DNA from: Lepraria neglecta
Lineage: Eukaryota > Ascomycota > Lecanoromycetes > Lecanorales > Stereocaulaceae
Assembly: GCA_033220425.1 (NCBI GenBank)
Contig: CM065652.1
Location: forward strand, 248,001-312,000
Direction: 5' to 3'
Length of the DNA: 64,000 nucleotides
In this document: positions 10,745 through 22,757 of the stretch, in pieces
Numbering within the stretch: the first letter of the stretch is position 1
Layout: every line of letters begins with the position of its first letter
Translations under genes and position numbers: made by a program
The notes under the pieces: model-generated
Seen by the model: the letters and a program-made list of their open reading frames with translations, nothing else
Told to the model about the DNA's origin: nothing
The model's database searches: none

Positions 10745-11584
10745 ATGAACCACTTGAAGACAGGAGAAGTCAAGTAAGCAAAGCCATCAGCTCCAAACGT
10801 AGCACACACTAACCCCCGCCCTCTCCAGCCTCGGAACCTCAATGTAAGCTCCTCCTCCGCCTCCTCCCCTCCCCCATGTCCACCCTATCCACCATCACCT
10901 AATCCCCTCCCCTCACAGCATGGCCATCACCTTCTCCGCAGGCGTTATCCTCGGCGCCGACTCCCGCACCACAACAGGCGCCTACATCGCCAACCGCGTA
11001 ACCGACAAACTAACCCAAGTGCACGACACGATCTGGTGCTGCCGCTCGGGCTCAGCAGCAGACACGCAAGCTGTGGCAGATATAGTGCATTATCATCTGG
11101 GCATGTATGGGATTACCAATGAGGAGGCGCCGACGACGCAGACGGCTGCGGCGCTATTTCAGGAGTTGTGCTATGATAATAAGGACCAGCTTAGGTAGGT
11201 GCTCTGAGTCTGGTTGCTTTGTGGTTGTGAAGGGGTAGTGCTGATGAGAAATTGGTGGACAGTGCGGGTATGATTATTGCAGGATATGATCCTAGGCATG
11301 GAGGGTCGGTTTACAGCATTCCTCTGGGTGGCAGCTTGCACAAGCAGTCGTATGCTATTGGTGGTTCAGGGAGCACTTATATCTACGGCTACTGCGACTC
11401 GTACTGGAAGGAAGGAATGAGTGAGGAGGAGGGCATTGATTTCGTGAAGGGTGCGCTGAGGGAGGCAATAAAATGGGATGGAAGCTCGGGAGGCGTGATA
11501 CGGTTGGTTGTGCTGACGAATGAGGGAGCTATTAGGCATCTTTATTTACCTGATCAGGACTATAAGGGTCCAGGGAAGGGATGA
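10745..11584 (+). CDS. PRE3: 20S proteasome subunit beta-1 (caspase-like catalytic subunit)
   Basis: Four exons: 10745-10773, 10829-10843, 10919-11194 and 11263-11584, total 213 residues. The protein reads [20 protein letters not shown] and continues [20 protein letters not shown], then [20 protein letters not shown] and later [17 protein letters not shown], all hallmarks of beta-1. Cleavage between G and T in LGTSI exposes the catalytic N-terminal Thr of the mature subunit. The short propeptide (12 residues) is typical of fungal Pre3. Exon 2 is only 15 bp and carries that catalytic Thr. All splice sites are GT-AG and the phases agree. It works in the inner beta ring of the proteasome, cleaving after acidic residues. 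Confidence 0.95.
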
Positions 11585-11870
11585 TTCCATCAGAGCGAGA
11601 GACTTAGATAGCGAGCATCAATGAAATTTCAGCGAATTGACGTGGTATTCGTGGTGCGAAAGTAAAAAGTGTTTGAAAGCAAGGTTTTCTAACCCAATAT
11701 GTTGCTCTCTACTCTGGTAGTTGTTCCAGTCCTAGCGCAAGCGGTTTAAAATCCTGAGCAAGTCACGGCTGCCGCCTTGGGCAAAATCTCCATCTACAGC
11801 TGAAACGACGAGTAGCTCGACCGTTCGTCCGTCACCTCCTGAGGCCAGAATCCCCACCCCGTATACCAAT

Positions 11871-13363
11871 TTAGGTCTCCTCCCACGGAACATGCGTTCG
11901 AATAGGCATGCTTGACACTTGAACTTCGTCCCAGACGGGATACTCAATCTGGCCTTTGTGTCTTACATAGCTTGACATGGCCTCACAGAAAGGCTGGTGA
12001 TGAGCTTCCTGACCTTTCCCAGTATCTTCTCGACAACGATCAAGCAGAACATCCGTGGTTTCTCCGTCTTCAAGCCAGGCAAGTTGGACATTTTCAAGGA
12101 CGGTCGTCGCTGGCGAGACCTGTCTCTAGACCGACTCCCATCCGTTGGGGAATAGATCCGAACCCGTCGTCAAGCTCACAATATTCATACAGAGACTCTT
12201 CACAGTAGTCGCATGACGCTTTAGAAACCGAACAACGGTTACTGGGCACGTTGAAAAGCCGCCAATGCATATCTCTTGGGGAGGTTTGACGGTTAAAACC
12301 TTGAACAAGGCCGTCATTTCGGGATAAGGCCTACTGGTCCAGAAATCATCGTACTCAGGGTCGTATTTGAAGACGTCAAATGACTCTATGAGCGGCTCAA
12401 TGCTTAGACATAAACGATTTAGGGTGGGTGCCGCTCCGAGGAACGTGACCAATTGTCGAATGGCATGAGCACGGGATTCCTCGGAATCCTGGTCTGCATC
12501 CATGATGACGTTCAGCTTCAGGCTCCTGAGATGTCGGAAAGCGTTGGCCATTTAGGATTTGGGCCCATGCAAGAATGCGGGAGGTCCATCTAGATGCCAG
12601 AAAGACCAGGGAATGTTGTAGAATGCGAACTCTGTCAACGCCTTCCTTGATAGTCCAAGTGCCACAAGGATTGCTGCAAGCGGGCGGGAAGCGGTTGCGT
12701 GGTCATCGCTCATTCGGTCACTTTCCAAGAAAGACTCTGCAAGAAGTGTCTTGTTCTGTACGGCTGATAGCAAAGGTTGCTAATTTTCCCGCTTAACACC
12801 CTTGATAACTTCATCGGTATGAATCTTTGACCGGGGCCACGCTGCTTCTACTGGGCTGATAGCCGTCAAATTTGGTAGTAATGCCATAGCTACCGCGAGT
12901 ATAGGTACCTCCATACGGTGATCCAGGAGCCGTTTCTGGCCCGAATGAAGCTCACAGAATTGTGCCCAATGCCCCAGCAATTTCTCTTAACCGAGCTGAT
13001 GCCTCAGAATTAGGTCGTAACGAGCCCTCGTCTCGGCCGCTTCCCCATCGAGACCCTTGTCCAGGCAACATTACTTATGCGGTCTCCGAAGATCAGCAGC
13101 CTTCTCCCACTGCGAGTAAGTCTTATACCGGTCATTTAAGACATCGCAACTGTAGTATAATTTTCTAACGTGGGAACCAAGGTGTCGAGCGACATTGCTC
13201 AACTTGTCGAGATTTTCTGATAGAAGAGTGACACAAAGTGCTTCAAAAAGGAATCTCGTGGCCATCTCTGCAAAGGTTCTGTTGACGAGACGTAGTATAC
13301 GAGTGTCCTGATGGGGATGTAGCCGCACACAAGTGATAAAATTTCAGGTGGAAGATCTTCCAT
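11871..13363 (-). pseudogene. Decayed F-box protein gene
   Basis: A host F-box-like gene in ruins. It starts MEDLPPEILSLVCGYIP (F-box) at 13363. The frame shifts by one base near 13310, then runs on as HQDTRILRLVNRTFAEMATR, LGSHVRKLYYSC, LLGHWAQFCELH, LTEFAFYNIPWSFW, FRHLRSLKLNVIMDA and IPNG-type leucine-rich segments down to a final TAA at 11871. Along that single frame there are five internal stops, all TAA or TAG (near 13070, 13000, 12780, 12550 and 12125). All could come from CAA/CAG by C-to-T change, which fits RIP, though ordinary decay is not excluded. Members of this family act as substrate receptors of SCF ubiquitin ligases. Confidence 0.75.
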
Positions 13364-14102
13364 CGTACAGATTTCTGGGTGGAAAGGAGCTGAAAGTGGT
13401 TGGAGTGGTGGGTTGCAGTCCTGGAAAAGAGCAACAATCCGGCTCCGAATGCGCTTATATGCGTATGTTGAGAGAATTAAGGAGGTGAAAAGTGATCGAA
13501 ATGTAGGGTTTAAAACCCGAAAAATGGTAGATAGGATGCTCACTGTAAGACTAACGTGTCAGTATTTTCAGGTGTTGAAGCCGCCAAAAATTGGATAAGG
13601 TGGCTCGAATCGTCGGTCAACCACGCCAATCTCAGCTCTAGTGACATGTATAATGACATCAATTTGACTCATTTCGAGTTGTATTGGATGTAGAACACAC
13701 TCTGCTTTAGGTATAAAGTGTTTAGTACATGATGCAAATCTAGAAAGTGTTGTGAGATTTTCTGTAGGCTCAAAGGTGTTATAACCCTTTCAGTAAAAAT
13801 ATGTGCATCTTTAGCGTTAACACTTTTCCTGGTACCTTGGGCTACTGGCCGTCTTGAGGTGCAACTCTTACTCCCTACGATATAAGGGCCAACACCGAAC
13901 GCGGCTCAAAGATAGCAGACGACTGCTGTGGTCCTTGTCTCCTTTCCATAGTTTGTAGTAAAGCAGTGAGACTATCACTATTAAAATTCAACCTTTGCAT
14001 TCAACAGGACAGTGGAATGAGTTAAACTATTGAAGGTCAAGATGCTTAATGCCGGCAGTTGAGGTACAACGCAGATACATGCTTTACGAGGTGCGTCGCG
14101 CC
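13364..14102. other. Intergenic, no gene seen
   Basis: Contains the upstream side of the F-box pseudogene and AT-rich sequence up to the TIR element. No coding frame has a recognisable domain. Confidence 0.5.
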
Positions 14103-14711
14103 TCTAGAAGGGTTCACCCCCATTTGGGCCACCCTATAAGGCTGAGTCCTACACATCGAATTTTTCCCTTGCAAATATCGACTTATTTACCAAACATATC
14201 CACCAAAAGCACTCCTATCTACTCCCACTATGCCTATAAGGGCTACTACACCCCCGAACCGTTGGATCTGCCCCCAGAAGAGCGTGTCGAGCTTGCTTTT
14301 AAGCGTTGGAAGGAGGCAAAAGGAGCCCACCGCGTCCACCAGCTACTGCAAGAAGACGTGTTCCAGCCCCAGCTACTGATCTTTCACCGCCATTAAGCCT
14401 CCTCCGCCTTGTTTCTTCTCCGCTGAGACATCGCAGAAAAATAATATTGCCGGTAAGGGCGACTACTCAGGAACTACAGCAAGGGTCGGTGGAGACAAGG
14501 GCAGGAGAGCTCCGGGGAGCTTCAGAATCAACCAATGGGAAGAGGGCTACGTGTCAGAAAGCCTCGTAAGGCTGCTCAGTAGCTAGAAGGCTTTTTGGAG
14601 GCAAATAAGTCAGAATATGCAATAAAATCGACCTTGTAGTGTGTATGCAGTTCAGCCCTATAGGGTGGCCCAAATGGGGGTTTGGCCCAAATGGGGGTGA
14701 ACCCTTCTAGA
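14103..14711. mobile_element. Short TIR DNA transposon (Tc1/mariner-pogo-like, non-autonomous)
   Basis: Terminal inverted repeats are visible: the left end (TCTAGAAGGGTTCACCCCCA then TTTGGGCCACCCTATA, 14103-14139) matches the reverse complement of the right end (14652-14711). The right arm carries an extra 17-bp duplication (TTGGCCCAAATGGGGGT, 14682-14698). If TA is taken as the duplicated target, each repeat begins GAAGGGTTCACCCCC, as in Tc1/mariner-type elements. The inside is only about 500 bp. One frame includes PPEERVELAFKRWKEAKG, faintly like the N-terminal helix-turn-helix of pogo-type transposases, but no DDE region fits. Likely a deletion derivative. Confidence 0.65.
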
Positions 14712-15346
14712 AGAGTCCACTGCTCAGTGGGCAACACTGCTGGGCCACCCGCCCGGAGGGTACCCTAGAGCCCGTCGTCGAGACCCTTAGAGCAGCCCCA
14801 TCAGAGGGCAATTTCGGAACATTCCAGGCACCAATTCTGCCGCCTAGACGACCACTTGAGGTCAGGGACCCTGGTGGCTGCCCATCGTACCCAACTTTAA
14901 AACGTTATTTCATAGCGCTATTAATAGCGGCTTCAGCTGTCAGGTCTCGTCGACCTTAGATTGGAGATATCGCTACTATCCTTCTGTCGACGGACTGTTT
15001 GCACAATACCTAGAGAGAAGGCGATTATAGGGATGATCCTACAGGTAAGAGAATCATCGTCATTTGTTTGTTGTGCGGGTGAGGGATACACAACAGTATA
15101 CTTGTCTGAGCGTCGAGGCATGAACTTGAGAGAAGAAAGCTGCATTGAGCGATAGCACCTTCTTGAAAGAGACTCCAGGCTGTGCGACACTTATTTACTG
15201 CGTTCCTGCCTTACCTGACATTTGTATTCCCGAGTCAAGTCCCCGCTCATCTACGCTTGTTACCCTGCTTTTGCCTCACACGGCCACTGGCTAACATTGA
15301 ACTTGCCATCAGCGAACTCACCTCCGATCTCGCGCGCCTACCCTCA
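14712..15346. other. Intergenic, upstream of the cyclin gene
   Basis: No coding frame supported. A frame open from 15182 joins the cyclin start, but its N-terminal part is not conserved-looking and is better read as leader. Confidence 0.5.
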
Positions 15347-16779
15347 ATGATGGTAGTTGGGGACGTGAATCAGGCGTCTTCGACCAGGTCTGAACCCTTC
15401 CACTACCCCTCCCACGCGTCACACCTGCGGAACGACTCCTCCACAGGACCTTCTCCACGAGGCGCCCAAGCCACTCCTTCCATCGCAGCTCCTCCGAGTC
15501 AAGATGCTCCACATATTCGCTTCCGCGGAGCCCCTCCACAAGACCCTCCACAACAAACTAACGATCATCTATACGACCACGGGAATCACCTCTTGCCAGA
15601 AGACCCTCACTCGGCAACCGAAAGTGCGATGCCTCCGCCATCGCCCCGCCTAGAGCCAACACATCGTTCTACATTGTCTCTGAACGGATCTGTAGCCAAC
15701 TCGCCAAGTCGCATAAAAGTCAGGGATTTGGGCCACATACAAAGCTTCGCCAGCGAAGAGGTTCTTACACGATCAAGGCACCCTTCAAGGCATTCTTTAA
15801 GGGGCAGATTAGCTGGAGGGCAACAGTACGAGATTAGTTCGATGCCTGTGGGGGACATCATTGAGATGGTGGCTGGCTTGTTGACAAAGATCACCACAAC
15901 TGTAAGACGTCGGATGGCAAACATACTCCGGCTTCTGCTGACATACCTTGCAGAACGACCGGCAACATGAGTACCTTCACAGAAATATACCACCTCCGGA
16001 AGGCAACTCCGGACTGAGTTCACAGGCTTCAAGTGTACTTGCTTTTCATGGGAAAAACGTCCCGAGCATCACCATCGCGAGTTACTTGAGCCGCATTCAC
16101 AAATATTGCCCTACAACCTACGAAGTCTTCTTAAGCCTACTCGTTTATTTCGATCGAATGACGGAAATGGTCAACAGCGGATCATTATCTACTTTTCCTG
16201 GGGACGACCGGCCTGAAAATGAGGCCCGGAGAGAGCCGAGAAGTTCGGGCTCGACTACATCAAGTGTAACGGCCGCCAATTCTTCACCAGGCGCAACGCC
16301 AGCTGGCTATTCTCCTCGAGCTCCTACAATCGTGTCACCGGAGGGGTCTGATAGCTCGGAGTCGCCAGAAATGAGGCCTTCATCCTCTGTACCTCCAACC
16401 TTGACCGATGCTGACGCGTACGATCTTTCGCATTTCTTCGTGGTGGATAGCTTCAACATACATCGTCTGGTCATTGCTGGAGTTACGTGCGCAAGCAAGT
16501 TCTTTTCAGATGTTTTCTACACGAATTCAAGATACGCAAAGGTAAGGCTCCACGGCCCAGCTTCCAGACAAGGCTAATCGAATGTAGGTTGGGGGCCTGC
16601 CATTGAACGAACTGAACCACTTAGAACTGCAGTTTCTCCTATTGAACGACTTTCGATTATCTGTGCCTATAGAAGAACTCGACGCTTATGGGACTATGCT
16701 CGTTGAATTCTATGCCCGCGAGGTCTTGGCCCAACAGCAAGGACACCAGACGCCGGAAGGATTATACATGGCGGCCTAA
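15347..16779 (+). CDS. PHO80-type (Pcl) cyclin
   Basis: Exons 15347-15901, 15954-16541 and 16588-16779, 444 residues. Introns are 52 and 46 nt, with GTAAGA/CAG and GTAAGG/TAG. The first 185 residues are Pro/Ser-rich and disordered. The cyclin core follows: VPSITIASYLSRIHKYCPTT, EVFLSLLVYFDRM, then a Ser/Thr/Pro-rich insert of about 75 residues, then YDLSHFFVVDSFNIHRLVIA, GVTCASKFFSDVFYTNSRYA and KVGGLPLNELNHLELQFLLL. This is the PHO80-like cyclin pattern, including the typical insert between helices. Such cyclins bind a Pho85-type CDK and control phosphate or glycogen signalling. The partner and exact paralogue cannot be named from sequence alone. Confidence 0.9.
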
Positions 16780-18140
16780 CTGCCACTATATATTCCTAAG
16801 GAAATCGATTTCATGGGGAGTAAGCTGCACTTACTCTGTCACCGTTGCGGAGGTTCCCGAAACAACAACATTACATTCGAGCGTATCCTTTTTGAGCAGC
16901 ATGGAATTCGGCATGAAACTCCCATCTTTCTGTAAGACGCGGATACCCTTGTGCGTTCATCCTTACAGGTGTCGATTGACATTTACGACCTTTTACGAAA
17001 TTGAACTTGATGATCAACTGGCTGCAGTGGTGGCATGCAAGAAACGGGGAGCAGAAATTGCATATCTAGAGGCGTCGGGGCGGTTAATGTCTAGTGAGAT
17101 AAATGATACGTGCAAGATGAGCCAATGGGGTGGCTTTCTTACTTTTTATGCCAGAGAAATACGTGTTCAAGCCATGGCTGCGCTCCTGCACATCCTACAT
17201 GCACTGGGTGACTTTCTTCCCGGTCTCTTTGTAACGATGGGGTTGCTGACCCCAATTGAACGCTGATATAGCTGACGATGGCATGACAAAAGACTCAATC
17301 AGCTGGCTTGATGCCGTTGATGGCTACCAAAACCCATCCGTACACAGGTCTCTCAACGCAATGGAGAATGCACAAGCTTCTAGCCCCACGGCTACTCTGT
17401 CTCGGTTTCTGGATGAAGCTGATCCCATCTCAGCTCGGTTCAGTAAAATCCATAGCCCAGGCACCTCCCTCTTTTCCCTCCGCCACCTTCCTCATCGCCC
17501 ATGCTTTTACATATTTAGCACCCCAGTAAATGAGGAGATGGGAGTCATAGTCCCTAGCAATTATCTCCTAGATACCCATATGATAACCATTCAGCACGGC
17601 TGCTTTCTAATGCTCGTGATTAAATTGAATAGCAAGCTTCTGCTCAATGATTTGGCAGCCCATGCTTTCTGCTCAACTACCTGGGTTGTTGCTTCAGGGA
17701 TGGGTTTGAACCTACATTCTTGGTCATAGGGTAGTGAAAATACTGGAAAAGTCTATGGAGAAGTCTGGGTGTTTGGTGGATATAGTCGACGATAAGATGG
17801 GTTCTAGGCCGGAATCCTTGACTGTTTTCTGGTTTCGAATTCGGAGTATTGCAAAGTCCACCGGGTAGAGATCGAGGAAATGGTCAGTTACGTGCTATCA
17901 AGTCCATAAGTATCGACAATTTTCCTTGCGGCCGAGTACTCAAATATCGAGTATCGTAGTATGTAGAACAGTAACGGTATTGAAATGGTAGACAATCATG
18001 GCCCAAGTCCCATGATCAAAGTTCTATTTCATGTTATCATAAGCTAAAATTGAGCAATACATCAGGCTAGCTACCTCCCGGACGGTAGAAACTATGCTTG
18101 TGCTAGAGCCAATCGCTGTGCAAATGCATGGTAAGCAACC
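16780..18140. other. Long intergenic stretch, no supported gene
   Basis: About 1.36 kb. Open frames of up to 190 codons exist on the plus strand (16688-17266 and 17256-17729), but they overlap the cyclin or each other in different frames and show no domain. It should contain the convergent 3' ends of the cyclin and PRT1 transcripts. Confidence 0.5.
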
Positions 18141-20516
18141 CTATGCAACCTCCTCTATCTCGTCTAGCACCTCCTCCACTATCTCCTCTACTACGGCTCC
18201 TTCCCCTCCTGCCTTGCCATCTGTGTTGGCCTCTTCCTCAGCATCGAGGGTTTCTGGTAGGCCCAGTTCCCTTCGATCTGCCTTTAGTTCCTCTTCTTCC
18301 TGCTCGCGCCAGGCAAGCCATTCGTTTAATATCCGTCGTCTCTCCTCCACTATGGCTCCTTTCTCTTTATCTTCTTCAATTCTGTCCTGCTCCTCAAAAT
18401 CTTTGCTGTATTCGCGGAGATTCTTCCGGATTGTCTTCTGTTCTTCTTTGCTGAGCAGCGTGGGTGGGCGCGGACGCCAAGACAATTGCTTGAATTTGTC
18501 GATGTGCTCTTCGCGGAGGAGCTCGCCTTTGAAGTCGTACAGGTGGTAGCCGCTCTCCATCTAGTCGATGTAAGTATGGGGTAAGTATTAAATTAGAAGT
18601 GAGAGTATGACATACCGTATGCTTCCACATGCTCGCCGTGCTAAAGACGTAGCGGCCTGTTGGGTCCCAGTCCACATCCGTAACACCATAATGGTCCGCA
18701 GTATTCATATGTTTCAAGTTCGCAGTGAGATCCTTCTCGCTCTCAGGCTTCTCTCCTTCGAAATCCAGATCCCAGAAGTCGAGATCGAAGCTCTGTTGTG
18801 AATGCACCGTACCGACTACGACGAAACGGCCTTTGGGCGACCAGTATATGCCGTTGCTATTCTTCTTTTCGATGGTTTGGATATGCTTGAAATTGCCGAC
18901 GGCGGCGCCTTTGATCTTTTCGGGGCAGAAGAATGAGACGGCTGTTTTTGGGGGTACTGCTGTTGTCATGACTACTTCTGCCGTGGTGATGAGGACAAAA
19001 CGGTCGCCTTTGGGCTCCCAGGCGAAGTTGATGACTGTGTCTTTGATTGAGTCGACGACTTCGACAGGCACACCTTTTTCTCGTACGCGGAAGATTTCAA
19101 GATTGGTTGCTAGTGACTTCTTTGACTTTGAGTGTCTGTCGACCTTGACACAGACATATGCTGCTTGTGATTGCCAGTGGAGCTTTGCATCAGTGACGTT
19201 GAAGAGGTTTCTCGTCCGTACGATCTCCTTCGAGGGTATGCTCATCAGTCCGACCTTGGCTGGGTTGCTGCCAATTTCTGGAGTCCAGAAACAGAACAAT
19301 TGCTCGTATGTCTTGACCGAGTCTCGTTGAGGAAGTGCTGGCGCCCACTCGAAGTCCATCACGCCCTCGATCTTGATAGGTTTTTTGTCCAGTTGCGTCA
19401 TCTTTGGTAACTCGTAGACGCTTATTGACTCGCCCTCCAGCATTCGAGCAACGTACTTATCGTCCGAAGACCATTTGAAGGCAGGCCATGGGATCTTCTT
19501 CTTGACTGGCTGGCCGGACTCGCTCTCTGGAGGAGTTGGCAGATCGTGCATGTGAAACGATCGAAGCACGCGGCCAGTTGCTACGTCCCAGATAATGTAG
19601 TTCTTTCCTTCTTCGTCCTGGGACAAGAATGGGTCGTCTTCTGCTACTTCGATTGGTTTGAATGACCATGTTGTAATGTACTTCTCCCCCGGAGAAAATT
19701 CGATCAGGTTGACAAGGGGATGTGGGAATCTTGTTTGCCGTGTCCAGCTCGGGCCGCCCCATAACTGTACACCCTTAGAGTGCATGGTTGCGAGATAGGT
19801 ACCTAGAGGTGACCACATTATGTGTGACTCTGTCCAATTACCCCGGTCAATAATTTGTTCAGGTGGATCTTTCTTCTTGTTCCAGAACACTCCAAGGTTG
19901 TCCCCTCGTAGCATGATGAATTGATCCCTGCTGTTGGGATCGCCTAGCCACCAGCGAAGGTGCTCCTTCTCTTGGAAATCGGGGATATTGGGTGGTTGGT
20001 ACTCGTCGTCGATACGTCCTTCTCGACCATACCGTTCGATGTCTGTGAGCTTGTTGATGGCGAATGTGTGCCTCCTGTCGATAGCCGTGCCGTGGAGTTG
20101 CTTGGTAGCTGCGATAGCTTGTTGTGGCGTGTGATACTCGATGAAGGCGTAGCTGTGTTTGTTAGCATGGAAGATCCAGCGTAGAGACTATTGACCATAC
20201 CCTTCTGTCTTGCCCTGGTCACTGACGGGCATGAAGAATCCATCTTCCTTGACTCTCCCCGCCTTGTTGAGCTGCTTTATTAAGAATTTGACAAGCTTTG
20301 GTTTGCTCTCCTCTGGGACTATAGGCAGTCCGTCTGCTACCACGAACGCGTCTAGGCCTTGTTCGAGTCGTACATCATACTGCTCTTTTAGGTCTGGGTA
20401 CTTGTTAGCCGTGCATGCATGTACAGGCCAGTAGCCCGCGCACCTGAGAAATCGATCTCTTCCTCCGAGTCGTATGTGCCGTTGTCCTCGGTCAGGTTGT
20501 CGAAACTTGGTGCCAT
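18141..20516 (-). CDS. PRT1: Translation initiation factor eIF3 subunit b
   Basis: Four exons on the minus strand: 20516-20444, 20393-20201, 20152-18616 and 18560-18141, total 740 residues, the usual fungal length. It begins [20 protein letters not shown]. An RRM covers about residues 40-125 ([32 protein letters not shown]). A WD-like nine-bladed propeller follows ([52 protein letters not shown]). The charged C-terminus ([25 protein letters not shown]) contacts eIF3i and eIF3g. Introns are 50, 48 and 55 nt and all phases agree. eIF3b is a core scaffold of eIF3 in 43S preinitiation complex assembly. Confidence 0.97.
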
Positions 20517-21149
20517 GATGCCGGTAAGTTGCCTCTGTTTCGCAGTTTTCAGCTGAATTTTGTGGGATAATGTTTCTTGATGGAAGGGTGGTGCCAAGCC
20601 TTTATGACTCGCTTAAGGCGGGCCTAACGGCATTGGGTGATTCTGAGTGGTAAATATCCATGAAAGAGTCACGATTAAAGGGCTACAAGTCATGATTTAT
20701 ACGAGTTATCTTGCCCCCATAACTGACTGACATGTGCTGAAGAAGCATATATCATCAAGTAATTCTGGCTATAGCCCTTCACTCTAGCAGCCTCCCTGCG
20801 GATAACCCCGATAGCCGCGTCGATCTCGTTCCGGGGTGTTTCTGCCCCATCAGATGAGCAGCGTCACTCTACACCCACCCCCCAACATAGTGAAGCGTAA
20901 CTGCTACTGTGTATCAGCAATTGCTTCTTTCAAATTCACCACTGCTGTCTTGCTTGCAAGGCTATCAACCATCATTCTTCATGACTTAGCGGCATAAGCC
21001 CGGCGTTCATGCATAACAACTCATCGGTACACAGTGACACACTGTTCCAATTTCGACACAAAAACCTGCAACTTTCGCTTCCAATTCCCAGATTAGACTG
21101 ATCGACAGCTTTTCAATTCACTCGCTTATACTTCAAATTAGCTTCGATC
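20517..21149. other. Divergent intergenic region, PRT1 / UAF30-like
   Basis: Shared upstream region of two growth-related genes on opposite strands. No coding frame is supported. Confidence 0.6.
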
Positions 21150-22217
21150 ATGTCTTGTACGCTGCTTCCTTCCCCACTCGCTGACTGCTTCCCGCATGCT
21201 AATCGAAGCTCGATGTCTAGTGCCTCCAGAGGTCGAAGCTTCCTACATTACAATCATCGATGACATTCTCGCAGCAAGCGACCTAGACAGTATCTCTGAG
21301 AAGCGCATTCGCAAGGGTCTGCAGGAATCCGTTGAATATGACATAACTCCGCAGAAGGTATGAGCCAATATCAATTTCAGTGTGCTCCGTGATACTTACA
21401 TTCCTTTAGTCGGCTATTAAGGCCCTCATTATGGCTCGATTTGACAAATTTGACGCCGCGAGAAAGAAGTCATCTGCACAAACAAACGGTCACGCAGCTA
21501 CGACGAAAGCAGAATTATCAGCATCTCCAATACCCACCACCGAAGTCTCACCACCGCCACCCACGAAACACAAGCAGGAGGACGACGATGACGACCTATC
21601 CGACGTACGAGACTCCCCGGCCCCAAAGAAGAAGAAGAGGAAAGTAGAATACGACAGCGACGCTGCATACGCTGCAAAGCTACAGGCTCAGGAAAACGGT
21701 CGCATACGGTCTACAAGGGGTGGTGGACCAAAGCCGCTGGCAGCGAAAAAGAAGAAGACTCCAAAAAAGAAGACTTCTGCTAAAGTCAAGGCCGAAGATG
21801 ACAGCGACTTGGATGGCTCAGATGAGACTAAGGAAAAGAGGGTCAATAGGAGTGGTGGATTTCATGTATGCTTAGCCCTCTGTGATCTAATACATTTGCA
21901 TATTACTAACAGAATCCCAGAAAGAGCTATGGCTCTCACCAGCGCTATCAGCTCTGCTTGACAACGAGACCAAGGTAACCTCTCTGAACTCTTCTACCAG
22001 CGACCGATTGGTACTAACACACTTATAATAGCTTTCGAGGCCTCAGACTGTCAAGCGAATTTGGGCTTATGTTCGGGCTCATGACCTGCAAGATCCGAGC
22101 GACAAACGCATGATTCGCTGCGACGAGGGTATGAGGGCTGTGTTCAAGCAGGATAAGGTGCATATGTTTACGATGAACAAGATCCTGAGCCAGAATATGT
22201 ACAATGTGGACGAATGA
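21150..22217 (+). CDS. UAF30: SWIB/DEK-C domain protein (UAF30/Spp27-like)
   Basis: Five exons: 21150-21156, 21221-21357, 21410-21865, 21921-21974 and 22032-22217, total 279 residues. Exon 1 is only 7 nt (ATGTCTT), spliced to give MSLPPEVEASYITIIDDILA. An N-terminal DEK-C-like domain (SDLDSISEKRIRKGLQESVE) covers residues 10-65. A basic, acidic and Lys-rich linker follows with nuclear-localisation-like KKKKRK. The SWIB domain (KELWLSPALSALL, LSRPQTVKRIWAYVRAHDLQ, DEGMRAVF, MNKILSQNMY) is at the C-terminus. Yeast Uaf30 is part of the upstream activating factor for RNA polymerase I; S. pombe Spp27 is the counterpart. A role in rDNA transcription is inferred from this architecture. Confidence 0.9.
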
Positions 22218-22757
22218 TTTCGTGAGGGAAGCTTTGATATTCCTTGAGCGCAGGTGTAAGGCGTGGTGAATGGCCAGAATCTGACTGCATAGCCAGGAAC
22301 TTCGTCAAGAATTATTTGGCAATTTACTTCATATCTTTGAGGCCTGCAATTTTCGAGGCATCTGGACTTCTCTTCAGAAGGCAATAGAGGGGAAAGATCA
22401 CTGGAATGGTTGATTTGTCATATAGCACAAATGTGTGCACCCAGAAGCTTCTGCCATCATTAACAAACGAGCCAAATATAGACGATTAGATGTAATACAG
22501 TCCACAATATAATTATGATTCACTCATTGTGAGTCTGCAGAAAGGGAGTCATAGCTATTTTAGCCCCAAATTCCTTGCATCTGACGATCTGAGGACCCAC
22601 TAAGCAAACCCGAACAACTACCGTATCTCGACGTACAACCACCACTCTTCGTTCCCTGCATACAGGATTTCTACCAGACTGTTGCATCATCTAGACCGCA
22701 AATACCCCTTCATTACACGCCAGACAGTCTCCACTTTACCCTCTTCATTCAACACCA
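22218..22757. other. Intergenic, upstream of HEL2
   Basis: No coding frame supported; holds the 3' end of the SWIB gene and the HEL2 promoter and leader. Confidence 0.6.

Noticed and set aside
17701-17712. Minus-strand GGTTCAAACCC, a perfect pol III B box
   Set aside because: No A box or cloverleaf could be built around it.
17256-17729. 157-codon plus-strand frame after the cyclin gene
   Set aside because: No domain, no splice logic, Ser/Thr/Leu-rich with chance-like composition.
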